The notes: generated from the letters alone by a model not told the origin. DNA of 64,000 nucleotides from JAHEEL01 sp963700375 (GCA_963700375.1 CAVOXF010000003.1:248001-312000); one strand, 5' to 3'; counted from the first letter of the stretch, positions 51,704 to 61,681 are shown. Program-made: numbers and translations.

Positions 51704-53482
51704 ATGGTCGATTTCACCCCTCCGCTGCGCGACATCAAGTTCAACCTCCGCCACATCGCCGACCTCGATTCGTTGATCGGACTCCCCGGGTTCGAACACG
51801 TCGACCCCGACACCGTTGACGGAGCACTCGACGAGGCCGGTCGCTTCATGGCCGAAGTCGTTGCTCCCACCAATCGGGCGGGGGACGAGATCGGTTGCAC
51901 CTTGGTCGACGGTCAGGTCACAACGCCGAACGCGTTCAAGGACGCCTGGCGCAAGTACGTCGATGCCGGCTGGAGTGCGGTGGCCGGCCCTGCCGAGTAC
52001 GGGGGCCACGGATTCCCCGAGACAGTCGGTTTCGCGATCAGTGAGATGTTCGTCGCCGCCAACCTGGCGTTCTCGCTGAACCCAATGCTCACAGGGTCGG
52101 CCATCACGGTGATCCGCGATCACGCAGACGAGACGGTACGGTCGAACTACCTCGAGAACCTCGTGACCGCCGAGTGGACCGGGACGATGGTCCTCACGGA
52201 ATCCGAAGCCGGATCCGATGTCGGTGCCCTCCGCGCGAAGGCCGTCCCGGTCGATGACGGGACCTATCGGATCTCCGGGTCGAAGATCTTCATCACCTGG
52301 GGCGACCACGATCTCACCGACAACATCGTCCATCTCGTACTCGCACGACTGCCGGACGCGCCACCCGGAACGAAGGGCATCTCGCTCTTCGTCGTCCCGA
52401 AGATGCTCGTCAACGACGACGGCACCGTTGGTGCTAGGAACAATGTCGAGACGGTCTCGATCGAACACAAACTCGGGATTCATGGAAGCCCGACGTGCGT
52501 CCTGTCGTTCGAAGACTCCGTCGGCTACATCGTGGGCGAGCCGAACCAGGGCATGCGCTACATGTTCGCAATGATGAACCAGGCGAGACGTGAGGTCGGC
52601 CTCGAGGGACTCGGCATCGCCGAACGGGCGTATCAGCAGGCCGTCTCGTATGCGCAGGAGCGCACGCAGGGACGGGCAATCGGCACACCGAACACCGAAG
52701 TGTCCCCGATCATCGAGCATCCAGATGTTCGCCGGATGCTGATGACGATGAAGGCCTACAACGAGGCCTGCCGCGGCCTTCTCTACGACACGGCCGCCGC
52801 CGGCGAACGCGCACATCGCGACACAGACGACGCGCGTCGCAAGACAGCCGCCGATCGCGTCGCGCTCCTCACTCCCATAGCGAAGGCTTGGTGTACCGAC
52901 GTCGGAGTCACCGTCACGTCGATCGGTATTCAGGTGCACGGCGGCGTGGGCTACGTCGAGGAGACCGGCGCCGCGCAGCACTATCGCGATGCCCGCATCA
53001 CACCCATCTACGAGGGTACGAACGGCATCCAGGCGATCGACCTCGTGATGCGGAAGCTTCCGATGGACGACGGCGCCGTGGTCGGATCGTATCTCGACGA
53101 GATGGAGGCGCTCGACGCTCCCCTTGCTGCCGACGGTGACGAGCGACTCGAAACCATGCGCAAGCCGCTTGCGGCCGCGGTCGCCGCTCTGCGCGAGGCA
53201 ACCGAGTGGCTCAATGCCGCGAAGGATCCGAATGACCGCCTGGCTGGAGCAGGGCCCTACCTCGACATGTTCGGCACGGTTGCCGGCGGGGCGTATCTCG
53301 CTCGGATGGCGCTCGCCGCGGCTGCGGGGGATCGCGACGAGTGGATCGAGGCGAAGATCAACACCGCCGTCTTCTACGCACACCAGATTCTGCCGCGCGC
53401 AGCCGGTTGGCTCCCGTCCGTGACGGCGGGAGCCGCCGAGCTGTTCGCGACCCCCGTCGGCGGCCTGGAGACGTCAAGGTGA
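51704..53482 (+). CDS. Acyl-CoA dehydrogenase
   Basis: 592 residues, flavoenzyme that oxidises acyl-CoA at the alpha-beta bond. N-domain: AGPAEYGGHGFPETVGFAIS; middle domain: GTMVLTESEAGSDVGALRAK and ISGSKIFITWGDHDL; C-domain: GIHGSPTCVLSFEDS and FAMMNQARREVGLEGLGIAE. The catalytic Glu lies in TPIYEGTNGIQAIDLVMRKL. The long form with an extra C-terminal ~130 residues matches the FadE5/DUF-type class. Followed with a GTGA overlap by the HAD-IB gene. Confidence 0.92.
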   Translation: MVDFTPPLRDIKFNLRHIADLDSLIGLPGFEHVDPDTVDGALDEAGRFMAEVVAPTNRAGDEIGCTLVDGQVTTPNAFKDAWRKYVDAGWSAVAGPAEYGGHGFPETVGFAISEMFVAANLAFSLNPMLTGSAITVIRDHADETVRSNYLENLVTAEWTGTMVLTESEAGSDVGALRAKAVPVDDGTYRISGSKIFITWGDHDLTDNIVHLVLARLPDAPPGTKGISLFVVPKMLVNDDGTVGARNNVETVSIEHKLGIHGSPTCVLSFEDSVGYIVGEPNQGMRYMFAMMNQARREVGLEGLGIAERAYQQAVSYAQERTQGRAIGTPNTEVSPIIEHPDVRRMLMTMKAYNEACRGLLYDTAAAGERAHRDTDDARRKTAADRVALLTPIAKAWCTDVGVTVTSIGIQVHGGVGYVEETGAAQHYRDARITPIYEGTNGIQAIDLVMRKLPMDDGAVVGSYLDEMEALDAPLAADGDERLETMRKPLAAAVAALREATEWLNAAKDPNDRLAGAGPYLDMFGTVAGGAYLARMALAAAAGDRDEWIEAKINTAVFYAHQILPRAAGWLPSVTAGAAELFATPVGGLETSR

Positions 53483-54294
53483 GCTCGCCGACCCCCCGCC
53501 GTGCCGCAGCCTTCTTCGACCTCGACCGAACGATCATCGGCGGGTCGTCCGTATTCGCCCTCGGAATAGTGGCCTACCGGGCCGGAATGGTCTCGACGCG
53601 CGAGCTGCTCGGCGATGCGACCAACGCCATGACGTTCCTCTTCGCCGGAGCCTCCGATGAGAAGACCGAGGCCGTGAAGAACCGCCTCCTCCAGGCAATC
53701 AAGGGTGTGCCGGTGGATCGGATGGCCGAACTCGGCGACCAGATCATCCCGAGGCTCGAGCGCGATGTCCGCCGCGAGGCGCGTGGACTCCTCGACCTTC
53801 ACCACGCGGCAGATCGCGACACGTTCATCGTGTCGGCATCGCCCATCGAAATCGTTGGGGACTTCGCCGCCGCCATCGGCCTCACCGGCGGCATCGGCAC
53901 CGTCGCCGCCATCGAGGACGGCGTCTACACCGGGGAACTCGCTGAGCCCTTCTGTTACGGCGAAGGCAAGGCACTGGCCATCCAGAAGATCGCCGACGAG
54001 CGCGGCTACGACCTCCGGCTCTCGTACGCGTACACCGATTCGGCCGGTGACCTCCCGATGCTCGAAATCGTCGGCCATCCGGTGGCCGTCAACCCAGATA
54101 GGGCGCTCGAGGCCATCGCGTATCATCGCGGTTGGCCGATCGTAGAGTTCAGCCGAACACGCAAGACCGTCGTGAAGCGAACGACGGCCGCGGTCGGAGC
54201 GACGGGAATAGCCGGTGTGGCGTTTGCCGTCGGTGTAGCAGCAGGCAAACGTGCGGCGGCCCGGCAGAGCCTGATACGCCGCGTCCTCGCGTGA
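53479..54294 (+). CDS. HAD-IB family hydrolase
   Basis: 271 residues. DxD catalytic motif in AAFFDLDRTIIGGSS, the second motif in TFIVSASPIEIVGDF, and Lys/Asp motifs in GEGKALAIQKIAD and YAYTDSAGDLPMLEIVG. C-terminal helix (VGATGIAGVAFAVGVAAG) and basic end suggest membrane association, as in actinobacterial SerB-like/acyltransferase-linked HAD proteins. Likely a phosphomonoesterase of a small molecule or lipid. Starts by GTG within the stop of the acyl-CoA dehydrogenase gene. Confidence 0.85.
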   Translation: MSSPTPRRAAAFFDLDRTIIGGSSVFALGIVAYRAGMVSTRELLGDATNAMTFLFAGASDEKTEAVKNRLLQAIKGVPVDRMAELGDQIIPRLERDVRREARGLLDLHHAADRDTFIVSASPIEIVGDFAAAIGLTGGIGTVAAIEDGVYTGELAEPFCYGEGKALAIQKIADERGYDLRLSYAYTDSAGDLPMLEIVGHPVAVNPDRALEAIAYHRGWPIVEFSRTRKTVVKRTTAAVGATGIAGVAFAVGVAAGKRAAARQSLIRRVLA

Positions 54295-54436
54295 CGGTCA
54301 ATCCGGGCAGGGTGAGTCCAGGGCCGTGCAGCCGCGGGTTCGGACCGTTCCATGACGGCCAGCTGGCCAAACGATGCAGGGGGTACTGCTGTTCCACCGC
54401 TACCGTTGGCAGTGGCCGGATCCGGCCTACCTCTCC

Positions 54437-55678
54437 ATGACCACTTCCATGATCAACGAACTTGCCACCGACACCACCTTTGCCGACCTTGGGATAGCTC
54501 CCGACCTGGTTGCCGTACTTGTGGAAGCCGGAATCGATGTTCCGTTCCCAATTCAGGCAATGACGATTCCCGACGGCCTCGCCGGCGTCGACGTACTCGG
54601 CAAGGCAAAGACCGGTTCCGGCAAGACGCTCGCATTCGGCCTGCCAATCGTGGAAAGACTCGAATCGGCGCAGCCATACCACCCGAAGGCACTCGTGCTG
54701 GTTCCGACCCGCGAACTGGCCATGCAGCTGACCCGGGACCTGAAACCGCTCGTCGAGGCCCGAGGTTTCAGCCTCGTGACCGTCTATGGCGGGGCCTCCA
54801 TGACGGACCAGATCGATGCGCTCGATGCCGGCGTCGAATTGCTGATCGCCACGCCGGGACGCCTGATCGACCTCATGGAACGCCGCAAGGCCCGCCTCGA
54901 CGACATCGCCGTCGTCTGCATCGATGAGGCCGACCAGATGGCCGACATGGGTTTCATGCCCCAGGTCCGCAAGATCATGGCTGCCGTGCCCGACATTCAC
55001 CAGACGTACCTGTACTCGGCGACGCTCGACTCGCAGGTTCAGGAGCTCGTCAACCGCTACATGACCGAGCCGGTCAGTCACGAGGTCGAGTCGGACACCG
55101 AGACGGTCAACACGATGGAACACCGCTTCTTGAAGGTGCATCACCTCGACAAGCCGAAGATGGCGGCGGCGCTCAGCCGATCCGCCGACCGAACGCTCAT
55201 GTTCACTCGCACGAAGTGGCAGGCGGATGACCTCACGAAGAAGCTCCGGGAACTCGGCATCTCCGCCGCTGCGATCCACGGTGATCTCCCCCAGCAGAAG
55301 CGCGAGCAGTCGCTCACGCGTTTCCGGGAAGGCAAGGCCACCGCTCTCGTCGCAACGAATGTCGCGGCGCGCGGCCTTCACATCGACGGGGTCGACATCG
55401 TGTTGCACTACGACCCGCCGGACGACCCCAAGACGTACCTCCATCGCTCCGGACGGACCGCACGCGCCGGCGAGGACGGCCTCGTTGTGACGCTCGTTGA
55501 ATGGGATCAGGTCAACGAGGTGCTCGGGATTCAGCGCCGCGCCGGTCTGAACGTTCCGATCATCAAGATGTTCTCGAACGACGAGCGCGTCGCTGATCTC
55601 TTCTCGTGGCAGCCACCGGAAGACCAGGCCCCGTTCAAGGCCGGATCCCAACGCAAGCGCCGCCGCCGCCGCTTCTAG
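54437..55678 (+). CDS. DEAD-box ATP-dependent RNA helicase
   Basis: 413 residues. Q-motif region (TTFADLGIAPDLVAVL, then FPIQAMTIP), motif I AKTGSGKT, Ia PTRELAMQL, II VCIDEADQMADMGF, III YLYSATLD, IV LMFTRTKWQADDL, V ATNVAARGLHI, VI YLHRSGRTARAG. Short basic tail (RKRRRRRF) for RNA contact. It unwinds short RNA duplexes in ribosome assembly or RNA decay; no cold-shock or ribosomal context is visible. ATG 54437 chosen over an upstream frame with poor coding character. Confidence 0.93.
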   Translation: MTTSMINELATDTTFADLGIAPDLVAVLVEAGIDVPFPIQAMTIPDGLAGVDVLGKAKTGSGKTLAFGLPIVERLESAQPYHPKALVLVPTRELAMQLTRDLKPLVEARGFSLVTVYGGASMTDQIDALDAGVELLIATPGRLIDLMERRKARLDDIAVVCIDEADQMADMGFMPQVRKIMAAVPDIHQTYLYSATLDSQVQELVNRYMTEPVSHEVESDTETVNTMEHRFLKVHHLDKPKMAAALSRSADRTLMFTRTKWQADDLTKKLRELGISAAAIHGDLPQQKREQSLTRFREGKATALVATNVAARGLHIDGVDIVLHYDPPDDPKTYLHRSGRTARAGEDGLVVTLVEWDQVNEVLGIQRRAGLNVPIIKMFSNDERVADLFSWQPPEDQAPFKAGSQRKRRRRRF

Positions 55679-55776
55679 CAGCCCCGCGACAACGGAATCG
55701 ATCGGAGCACGGTCCCCCCGTCAAGATCCGGATCTCCCTAGGGTTCACCCCTCAGCACCCGACCGGAGGAGCCGCA

Positions 55777-56286
55777 ATGGCCGCCCAATACGACGCCCCA
55801 CCCGAGTTGACGATCGATCTCTCGAAGTCCTACACCGCGAAGATCGACACCAGCGCCGGTGACATCACGGTTCAGTTCTACGCCGCAGACGCGCCGCAGA
55901 CGGTCAACAACTTCGTGTTTCTCGCCCGCGACGGGTTCTACGACGGCGTCATCTTCCACCGCACCATCCCGGGCTTCATGATCCAAGGCGGCGATCCTAC
56001 GGGCACGGGTACCGGCGGACCCGGCTACCGCTTTCGCGACGAGTTCCACGGCAAGACCACGTACCGCCGTGGAACCGTGGCAATGGCGAACGCCGGCCCC
56101 AACACGAATGGCTCGCAGTTCTTCATCTGCCACGACAACGTGGGGCTCCCGAACGCCTACACGATCTTCGGCGAGGTCACCGACGGTCTGGACGTCGTCG
56201 ACACGATCGCCCAGAACCCTACCGGCCCCCAAGATCGCCCCTTCGACCCGGTCACGATCAACTCCGTGGAGGTCACCGAGTCGTAG
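55777..56286 (+). CDS. Cyclophilin-type peptidyl-prolyl cis-trans isomerase
   Basis: 169 residues, cytosolic (no signal). Marks: GVIFHRTIPGFMIQGGDPTG (catalytic Arg in FHR), then FRDEFHGK, VAMANAGPNTNGSQFFI and AYTIFGEVTDGLDVV. GGAGGAG lies before ATG 55777. Stand-alone. Confidence 0.93.
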   Translation: MAAQYDAPPELTIDLSKSYTAKIDTSAGDITVQFYAADAPQTVNNFVFLARDGFYDGVIFHRTIPGFMIQGGDPTGTGTGGPGYRFRDEFHGKTTYRRGTVAMANAGPNTNGSQFFICHDNVGLPNAYTIFGEVTDGLDVVDTIAQNPTGPQDRPFDPVTINSVEVTES

Positions 56287-56394
56287 GCGGTCCTCTGATC
56301 CCACGTACAGCATCTCGGACGCCGCCCTGGCACTCGGTCTTCGTCCCAGCACTGGCTCCGAGTGGCCGGAGCGAAGCCGTGAGATTGTGACGAG

Positions 56395-56439
56395 CGGCCC
56401 TATGTCACAGGGGCCGAAGCTGTTGGGATACGGCCCTAT
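56395..56439. promoter_or_regulatory. Direct repeat upstream of the metal ATPase
   Basis: CGGCCCTAT occurs at 56395-56403 and again at 56431-56439, 36 bases apart and 15 bases before the ATPase start; the first copy can also pair with AGGGGCCG. Perhaps an operator or leader structure. Nothing identifies the regulator. Confidence 0.3.
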
Positions 56440-56453
56440 CTGCGGAGTAGGTC

Positions 56454-58790
56454 TTGGCGACTGAACGAACTTCCCTCTACGTCCTCATCGGCACGGCTGC
56501 TGCCATGCTCGGTGGCATCGCCTTGTACCTCGCCGGCGCCGAGACCGTCGCCACCGGACTCTGGATTACGGCGGGCGTCGTACCAATTCCGTTCCTGGTG
56601 CGGGGAATCATCTCCGACGTGCGAACCGGGAGTGCGGGTGTCGACGTCATCGCGTTGCTTGCCATCGGTGGTGCGCTCGCGCTCGGAGAGTTCCTGACCG
56701 CGGCAATCGTCGGCCTCATGCTCGCGACGGGCCAGTATCTCGAGGCCTACGCCGCCGGGCGGGCCGAGCGGGAGTTGACGGCTCTGATCGAGCGAGCTCC
56801 GCGAACCGCGCACCGAGTCGACGGCGACGCCATCGAGACCGTAGACATCGACGACATCGTCGCGGGAGATCGACTGTTGGTCCAGTCAGGGGAAGTCGTA
56901 CCCGTCGACGGCATCATCCTGTCCAACATTGCGGTCCTCGACGAGTCGGCCCTCACAGGCGAGAGCATGCCGGTCGAGCGAGTCGAGGGAGCACTCGTCG
57001 CAAGCGGTGTCGTCAATGGCGCGGGATCATTCGAGATGCGAGCCCTGGCGAAGGCCGAGGAGAGCACCTACGCCGGCGTTGTCCGGCTGGTCCGCCAGGC
57101 CCAGCGAGATCGCTCTCCGGCCGTTCGACTCGCCGATCGATGGGCCGCATGGTTCGTTCCGCTCGCAATCGGTCTCGCCGCCCTCGCGTGGATCGTTTCG
57201 GGGGAATCGACTCGAGCGCTCGCCGTTCTCGTTGTAGCTACGCCCTGCCCGCTGCTTCTCGCCGTTCCCATAGCAATCGTCTCGGGTATCAGTCGGGCGG
57301 CAAAGCGCGGCATCATCTTTCGCGGCGGAGGAGCGCTCGAGTCCCTCGCTCGCGTCGACATGCTGTTGCTCGACAAGACCGGCACACTGACCGTCGGACT
57401 GCCGGTGCTCCGCAGGATCACAACATTCGATCACGACATCGACGGCGCCGAGGTCCTCCGACTGGCTGCAGCCGTCGATCAAGCTTCGACACACATCCTC
57501 GCGAAGGCGCTTGTCGAGGAAGCTCATCATCGCGATCTGCGGCTTCCGATCCCGACCGACGTGAGCGAGACCGCAGGGGGTGGTGTCGTCGGCTCGGTGG
57601 ACGAGCATGTGGTGTCCGTCGGCAACATCAAGTTTCTGCTCGGCGACCAGGATGAGCCGGCCGAAGTCGCTCGCTTCCGTCGCAAGGTGATGCGCATGGC
57701 GCCGCTCACGGTATTCATCGCGGTTGACGGAGATGTCGTTGGGGCCGCCTCGTTCGACGACGTCATTCGTCCCGACGCGGCCGGCACCATTCGATCGCTT
57801 CGACGGCTCGGCATCCGGAAGATCGTGATGGCCACCGGCGACCATCCGGTGGTGGCTCAGTCGGTCGGCCTCGCGGTCGGCGTCGACCTCGTGCTCGCCG
57901 AATGCACTCCCCAGGAGAAAGTCGAAGCGCTGACCGACATGCGGGCAGAGGGCGTCGCCGCGATGGTGGGAGACGGTATCAACGATGCTCCTGCACTTGC
58001 CGCCGCCGATGTCGGCGTCGCCATGGGCGCCCGCGGGGCGACGGCGTCATCTGAGGCGGCCGATGTGGTGATCATGGTTGACCGCCTCCAGCGGCTGGTG
58101 ATCGGGATCGAGATCGCGCATCGCTCCCGTCGCATCGCCCTGCAGAGCGTCATCATCGGAATGGGCCTCTCCCTCATCGCTATGGTGGCCGCGGCGCTGG
58201 GATTCATCCCTCCGATCGCCGGTGCGCTCATTCAAGAGGTCATCGACGTAATAGCAATCCTGAACGCGCTCCGTGCCCTGACCGGGGACCGTCCGCTCGC
58301 CAGCACACCGCGTCTCTCGCCGGCACTCTCGCGTCAGTTGCGGGCCGACCACGACGTGTTGATGCCGAGGCTGCAGACGATTGGCGAAGCGGCCGACCAA
58401 CTCGACGATCTACCGCGGGGTGAGGCGCTTGCCGTGCTACAAGACGTGGAGATGTTCCTTCTCGAGGAGATCCTGCCCCATGAAGAGGAAGATGAGCGCC
58501 AGATCTACCCGGAGATCGAAGGAGTCCTCGGAGGCGCAGACCCCCTGCAGTCCATGAGCCGCGCCCATCGCGAGATCTTCCACCTGACCGATCGATACTG
58601 TCGCATCGTCGATGACATCCCGGCTTCGGGGCCCGACCCTGCCGATCTCCAGGAACTACGGAGGCTTCTGTACGGTCTTCACGCCATCCTGCGCCTCCAC
58701 TTCGACCAAGAAGAGGAGCTGTACGCGTCACTCGACGAGGAGTACGCCGGCCACGTCGCGGATCGGAGCCTCCGAACGTCGCGGGGCTGA
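56454..58790 (+). CDS. P1B-5 (Nia-type) metal-transporting ATPase with C-terminal hemerythrin domain
   Basis: 778 residues. There is no N-terminal heavy-metal-associated domain. Actuator motif TGES at 168-171; membrane metal site VATPCPLLLAVP (~262, the TPC variant of CPC); phosphorylation site DKTGT at 307-311; HILA at ~347 near the conserved His of P1B ATPases; GDGIND at ~506-511. From ~620 a hemerythrin domain follows with iron-ligand candidates at His633, His676, Glu680 region, His705, His743 and His749 (LPHEEEDERQIYPE, LHAILRLHFDQEEELY). TPC plus hemerythrin defines the P1B-5 group, of which Nia from Sinorhizobium exports Ni/Fe. The domain may sense iron or oxygen. TTG start after GGAG. 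Metal specificity is inferred. Confidence 0.88.
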   Translation: MATERTSLYVLIGTAAAMLGGIALYLAGAETVATGLWITAGVVPIPFLVRGIISDVRTGSAGVDVIALLAIGGALALGEFLTAAIVGLMLATGQYLEAYAAGRAERELTALIERAPRTAHRVDGDAIETVDIDDIVAGDRLLVQSGEVVPVDGIILSNIAVLDESALTGESMPVERVEGALVASGVVNGAGSFEMRALAKAEESTYAGVVRLVRQAQRDRSPAVRLADRWAAWFVPLAIGLAALAWIVSGESTRALAVLVVATPCPLLLAVPIAIVSGISRAAKRGIIFRGGGALESLARVDMLLLDKTGTLTVGLPVLRRITTFDHDIDGAEVLRLAAAVDQASTHILAKALVEEAHHRDLRLPIPTDVSETAGGGVVGSVDEHVVSVGNIKFLLGDQDEPAEVARFRRKVMRMAPLTVFIAVDGDVVGAASFDDVIRPDAAGTIRSLRRLGIRKIVMATGDHPVVAQSVGLAVGVDLVLAECTPQEKVEALTDMRAEGVAAMVGDGINDAPALAAADVGVAMGARGATASSEAADVVIMVDRLQRLVIGIEIAHRSRRIALQSVIIGMGLSLIAMVAAALGFIPPIAGALIQEVIDVIAILNALRALTGDRPLASTPRLSPALSRQLRADHDVLMPRLQTIGEAADQLDDLPRGEALAVLQDVEMFLLEEILPHEEEDERQIYPEIEGVLGGADPLQSMSRAHREIFHLTDRYCRIVDDIPASGPDPADLQELRRLLYGLHAILRLHFDQEEELYASLDEEYAGHVADRSLRTSRG

Positions 58791-58795
58791 CCGAC

Positions 58796-58900
58796 GTCGC
58801 TGTGCTCTGGGCCGTAGCCGACCCGATCCGCTTCCGGATCATGGAGGAACCGGCTGACGATGTGCGGTATGCGTGTGATCTGCGACGCGCTATCGGCTGC
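58796..58900 (+). pseudogene. ArsR-type repressor fragment
   Basis: Reads LWAVADPIRFRIMEEPADD and VRYACDLRR, the first helices and metal loop of an ArsR/SmtB repressor (intact relatives read ALADPTRLRILELL...CVCDL). The rest, including the recognition helix, is gone; the frame runs straight into the start of an acr3-like remnant. Confidence 0.55.
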
Positions 58901-58990
58901 GCGGTGCGCTTCCCCCAGTCTTCGCACTGGGTACGATCCGATGACCGTCCCCGGGGAAAGGGGATCGGGAGGTCTCCTGCCCTCGGCGGA

Positions 58991-59645
58991 TTCTCTCGTC
59001 TCGACCGCTCCTTGCCGCTGTGGATCGGCCTGGCGGTGCCGGCGCTCGCCCTCGGACGCCTCGTCCCATAGCCAGACGATGCGCTCGATGCACGCAAGAT
59101 CGGCGTCGTTTCAGTCTCGATCGCGATCGGGCTTTCGTTGATGATGCACCCGGCTCTCGCCAACGTGCGCCACTCCCGCCTCGAGGACGTCGCGACCGAT
59201 CGAACCGTGCCGGCACAACCTCGCTCGCGCTCAACTGGGTCGTTGGGCCGCTCCCGACGTTCGCCCGCGCGTGGTTTCGCTCCCGGAACTTCCGGCGTCC
59301 CACACCGGCCTCATCATCGTTGACTTGGCTCGGTGTCTCCCGATGGTGCTGATCTGGAAGGCGTCGCCTTCGGCGACCGCGAGGGGGCAGCCGTGCCGGT
59401 CGCACTCGATTCTGTCTTCCATGGCGTCGCGTATGCCTTCCCAGGCTGTTTCTCGTTGCACGTGGTTCCGGGCTGGCTTGGAGTGGCCACGGAAGAGGCT
59501 GCAATCTCGATGTGGGAGATCGCCCAGGCGGTTCTGATCTTCCCCAGCATTCCGCTCGTTACCGGGTACCTGACCCGGCTCTGGGGAGATTGGACGCACG
59601 GGATCGACCGGAACGGGAACGCCTTCCTCCCGCGGCTGAGTTTCG
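58991..59645 (+). pseudogene. Degraded ACR3-type arsenite transporter gene
   Basis: Segments in three frames match the ACR3 family in order. FSRLDRSLPLWIGLAVPAL leads to a TAG near 59069. The next piece in frame reads PDDALDARKIGVVSVSIAIG then SLMMHPALANVRH. After a shift come LALNWVVGPLP and TGLIIVDLARC. A last frame (from ~59333) gives GVAFGDREGAAVPVALDSVF, VVPGWLGVATEEA and WEIAQAVLIFPSIPLVTGYL. The final third of the transporter is absent. Stops, shifts and a deletion show decay. It follows the metal ATPase and the ArsR fragment. From 59646 to 59830 I see nothing recognisable. Confidence 0.6.
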
Positions 59646-59830
59646 GCCACCTGCGCAGCACGGCCGGCGCATTCACCGCAGCCGGCAACAACTCCGAACT
59701 CGCCGGCGACGACGCAGGGGGTCCGGAAGCCGAATCAATGAAGATGAGGTCGGCAGGAGCCCATAGAGGGCTCTGGGAGCCCACATCGCGACGACGAGGT
59801 CCGCCGCGACGCTCGCCAACGTCGACCGGC

Positions 59831-61681
59831 CTAGCCGCCTTCGGGCGGCGGCGGAGGCTCAGTGGGCGGCGGAGGCTCAGTGGGCGGCGGAGGCTCGGCA
59901 GCCGTCGTGGTGGTCGTTGAGGCCTCCGTCGTCGTCGTCTCACCCGTGGTGGTGGTCGTGACGCTCGGCGGCTTCGTCGTCGTCGTGGTCTCTTTGGGCT
60001 TGGGCTGCTTGTAGTTCCACGTCCACGACTGGGTGGTGATGCTGCCGTCGGGATGGGTCATCACCCGGGTAATCGTGTTGCCGGACCGTTCCGAGGTACA
60101 GACCCGGCCGCCGTTGTTCCCGTAGAACGTGACGGTGATCGAGCCACCCGTGTACGACGTGTCGATGAACACCGGAGCATCCGAATCGTTCCGGAACTTG
60201 ACATCCGGAGCCGGGAAGCCCAGCGTCGCCTCTCGCACGTACGGGTAGCGAGTGAAGTAGAGGCTGTGCGGTTGGTGCTCGACGTCCTCATAGCATCCGA
60301 AGAACACAGCGTTGTAGAAGGTCGTGGCGAACTGGCTCGTCCCGCCACCGACGTTCGCCGGGTTGTCGCAGCAGTAGACCTCGCCGCCGATGATCGCCCC
60401 GGCCCGGACGTAGCCCTCGGCCGTTGTCCGCTTTCCCGCCGTCTCGTTGATGGAGAAGGTCTCGCCCGGCATCACGATCGAACCGTCGATCTCGTCGGCA
60501 ATCAGATGGATGTTCGTCACACGGCTCGCACAGCAGGGGTGAGTGGTCGTGAACGTCGACACTTCATCGAACGGACCCATCGCCTCTGCCATCTCGGTGG
60601 TCAGTGCCGGGGCGTCGCCGATCATGATCGGAAGGCGTGCGGCCCCGGTATCGAGGGCTGCATCGATCACGACACCCGGAACGGCCGCTAGGTCCACGAC
60701 GGTGCCCATCTCGGAGGGGACGATCGTGACTGCGGCAGTCTCCTTGTCGAACAGGAACGTCGCATCGACTGGAGGAGTCGCAAAGCGCTCAACGTTGTCC
60801 ACAGCGAGTGCCTGGAGGGTCGGTTCGTCCAACTCGACAACGATGGTGGCAGGGGAGTTCACTACGACCTCGGTCCGGAGAGCCGACGCAAGGCCCGCCG
60901 ACGTGTACATCAGACGACCGTCGAAACCCTCCCGCCACAGCATCACCGGCTCGCCGATGAGATCGTTGGCCCTGGCGACGGCATCATCGACCTGCGCGTT
61001 GGTCACGACCGGTGCGAGCTCGGTGAGTGGAAGGACTGCCGGAATCCGATCGAGGGTGTCGAGCGATAGGGCCACCGCCTCGAACGACGGCAGCCGGTCG
61101 ATCAGAGCGCCCGGACGCGGATACTCGGGAACCGCGACGTTGTTCTCGACGAGTACGGCACCCTCGTAGGCGGGATGGTCGACGACCGACCGATCCCACT
61201 CGTGGAAGACGACTTCGATCATCTCGTTGTCGACGGTCGTGGGAACCTCGATCTCGATCGGGTCCCACCGGGCTCCGACCCATCCGAAGAAGTCGGAGAA
61301 GAACCCGCCCTCCCGCCGCTGGTCGAGTGCCTCGTCGACCACGGCCTGCTCATCCACAGCAAGCCCGGCGTCGGCCGGGTCGAGCACCACGTCGATTCCA
61401 TCGACAACGAACGGCGCAGGTGTTTCGATGAGAAGCCGTTCGTACGCTGCGATTGCGGCTGTTGCGTCTTCGGTCGAGTACCCCGAAACGTCGATCCGTG
61501 CGATCGAGACATTGCGCGAAATCCGTTCCGGATGCAGAACTTCGTCGTACACGTACGCTCCTGCAACGACCATCACGATCAGCACCGGTATGGCGATCGC
61601 GATGCCTATGAGTGTGCGGCGCAAGAGAATCCCCGTCAGTCCAAGTGGCCATGAGTGTATGGCGGAACACTCGTTGTGCAA
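59831..61681 (-). CDS. VanW-family protein with peptidoglycan-binding-4-like repeats
   Basis: 616 residues. An N-terminal membrane helix (IGIAIAIPVLIVMVVAGAYVY) is followed by duplicated YoaR-like domains (~45-330; for example ISRNVSIARIDVSGYSTEDA). The VanW core (~370-520) has VMPGETFSINETAGKRT, GAIIGGEVYCCDNPAN and GGGTSQFATTFYNAVF, then LGFPAPDVKFRNDSD. A Thr-rich, then PPPPTE-repeat tail ends the protein. Probably anchored by its N-terminus and acting in the cell wall; VanW function is not established. The assigned TTG start at 61681 is uncertain; a second in-frame TTG lies at 61624. Confidence 0.85.
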   Translation of the reverse strand: MHNECSAIHSWPLGLTGILLRRTLIGIAIAIPVLIVMVVAGAYVYDEVLHPERISRNVSIARIDVSGYSTEDATAAIAAYERLLIETPAPFVVDGIDVVLDPADAGLAVDEQAVVDEALDQRREGGFFSDFFGWVGARWDPIEIEVPTTVDNEMIEVVFHEWDRSVVDHPAYEGAVLVENNVAVPEYPRPGALIDRLPSFEAVALSLDTLDRIPAVLPLTELAPVVTNAQVDDAVARANDLIGEPVMLWREGFDGRLMYTSAGLASALRTEVVVNSPATIVVELDEPTLQALAVDNVERFATPPVDATFLFDKETAAVTIVPSEMGTVVDLAAVPGVVIDAALDTGAARLPIMIGDAPALTTEMAEAMGPFDEVSTFTTTHPCCASRVTNIHLIADEIDGSIVMPGETFSINETAGKRTTAEGYVRAGAIIGGEVYCCDNPANVGGGTSQFATTFYNAVFFGCYEDVEHQPHSLYFTRYPYVREATLGFPAPDVKFRNDSDAPVFIDTSYTGGSITVTFYGNNGGRVCTSERSGNTITRVMTHPDGSITTQSWTWNYKQPKPKETTTTTKPPSVTTTTTGETTTTEASTTTTTAAEPPPPTEPPPPTEPPPPPEGG

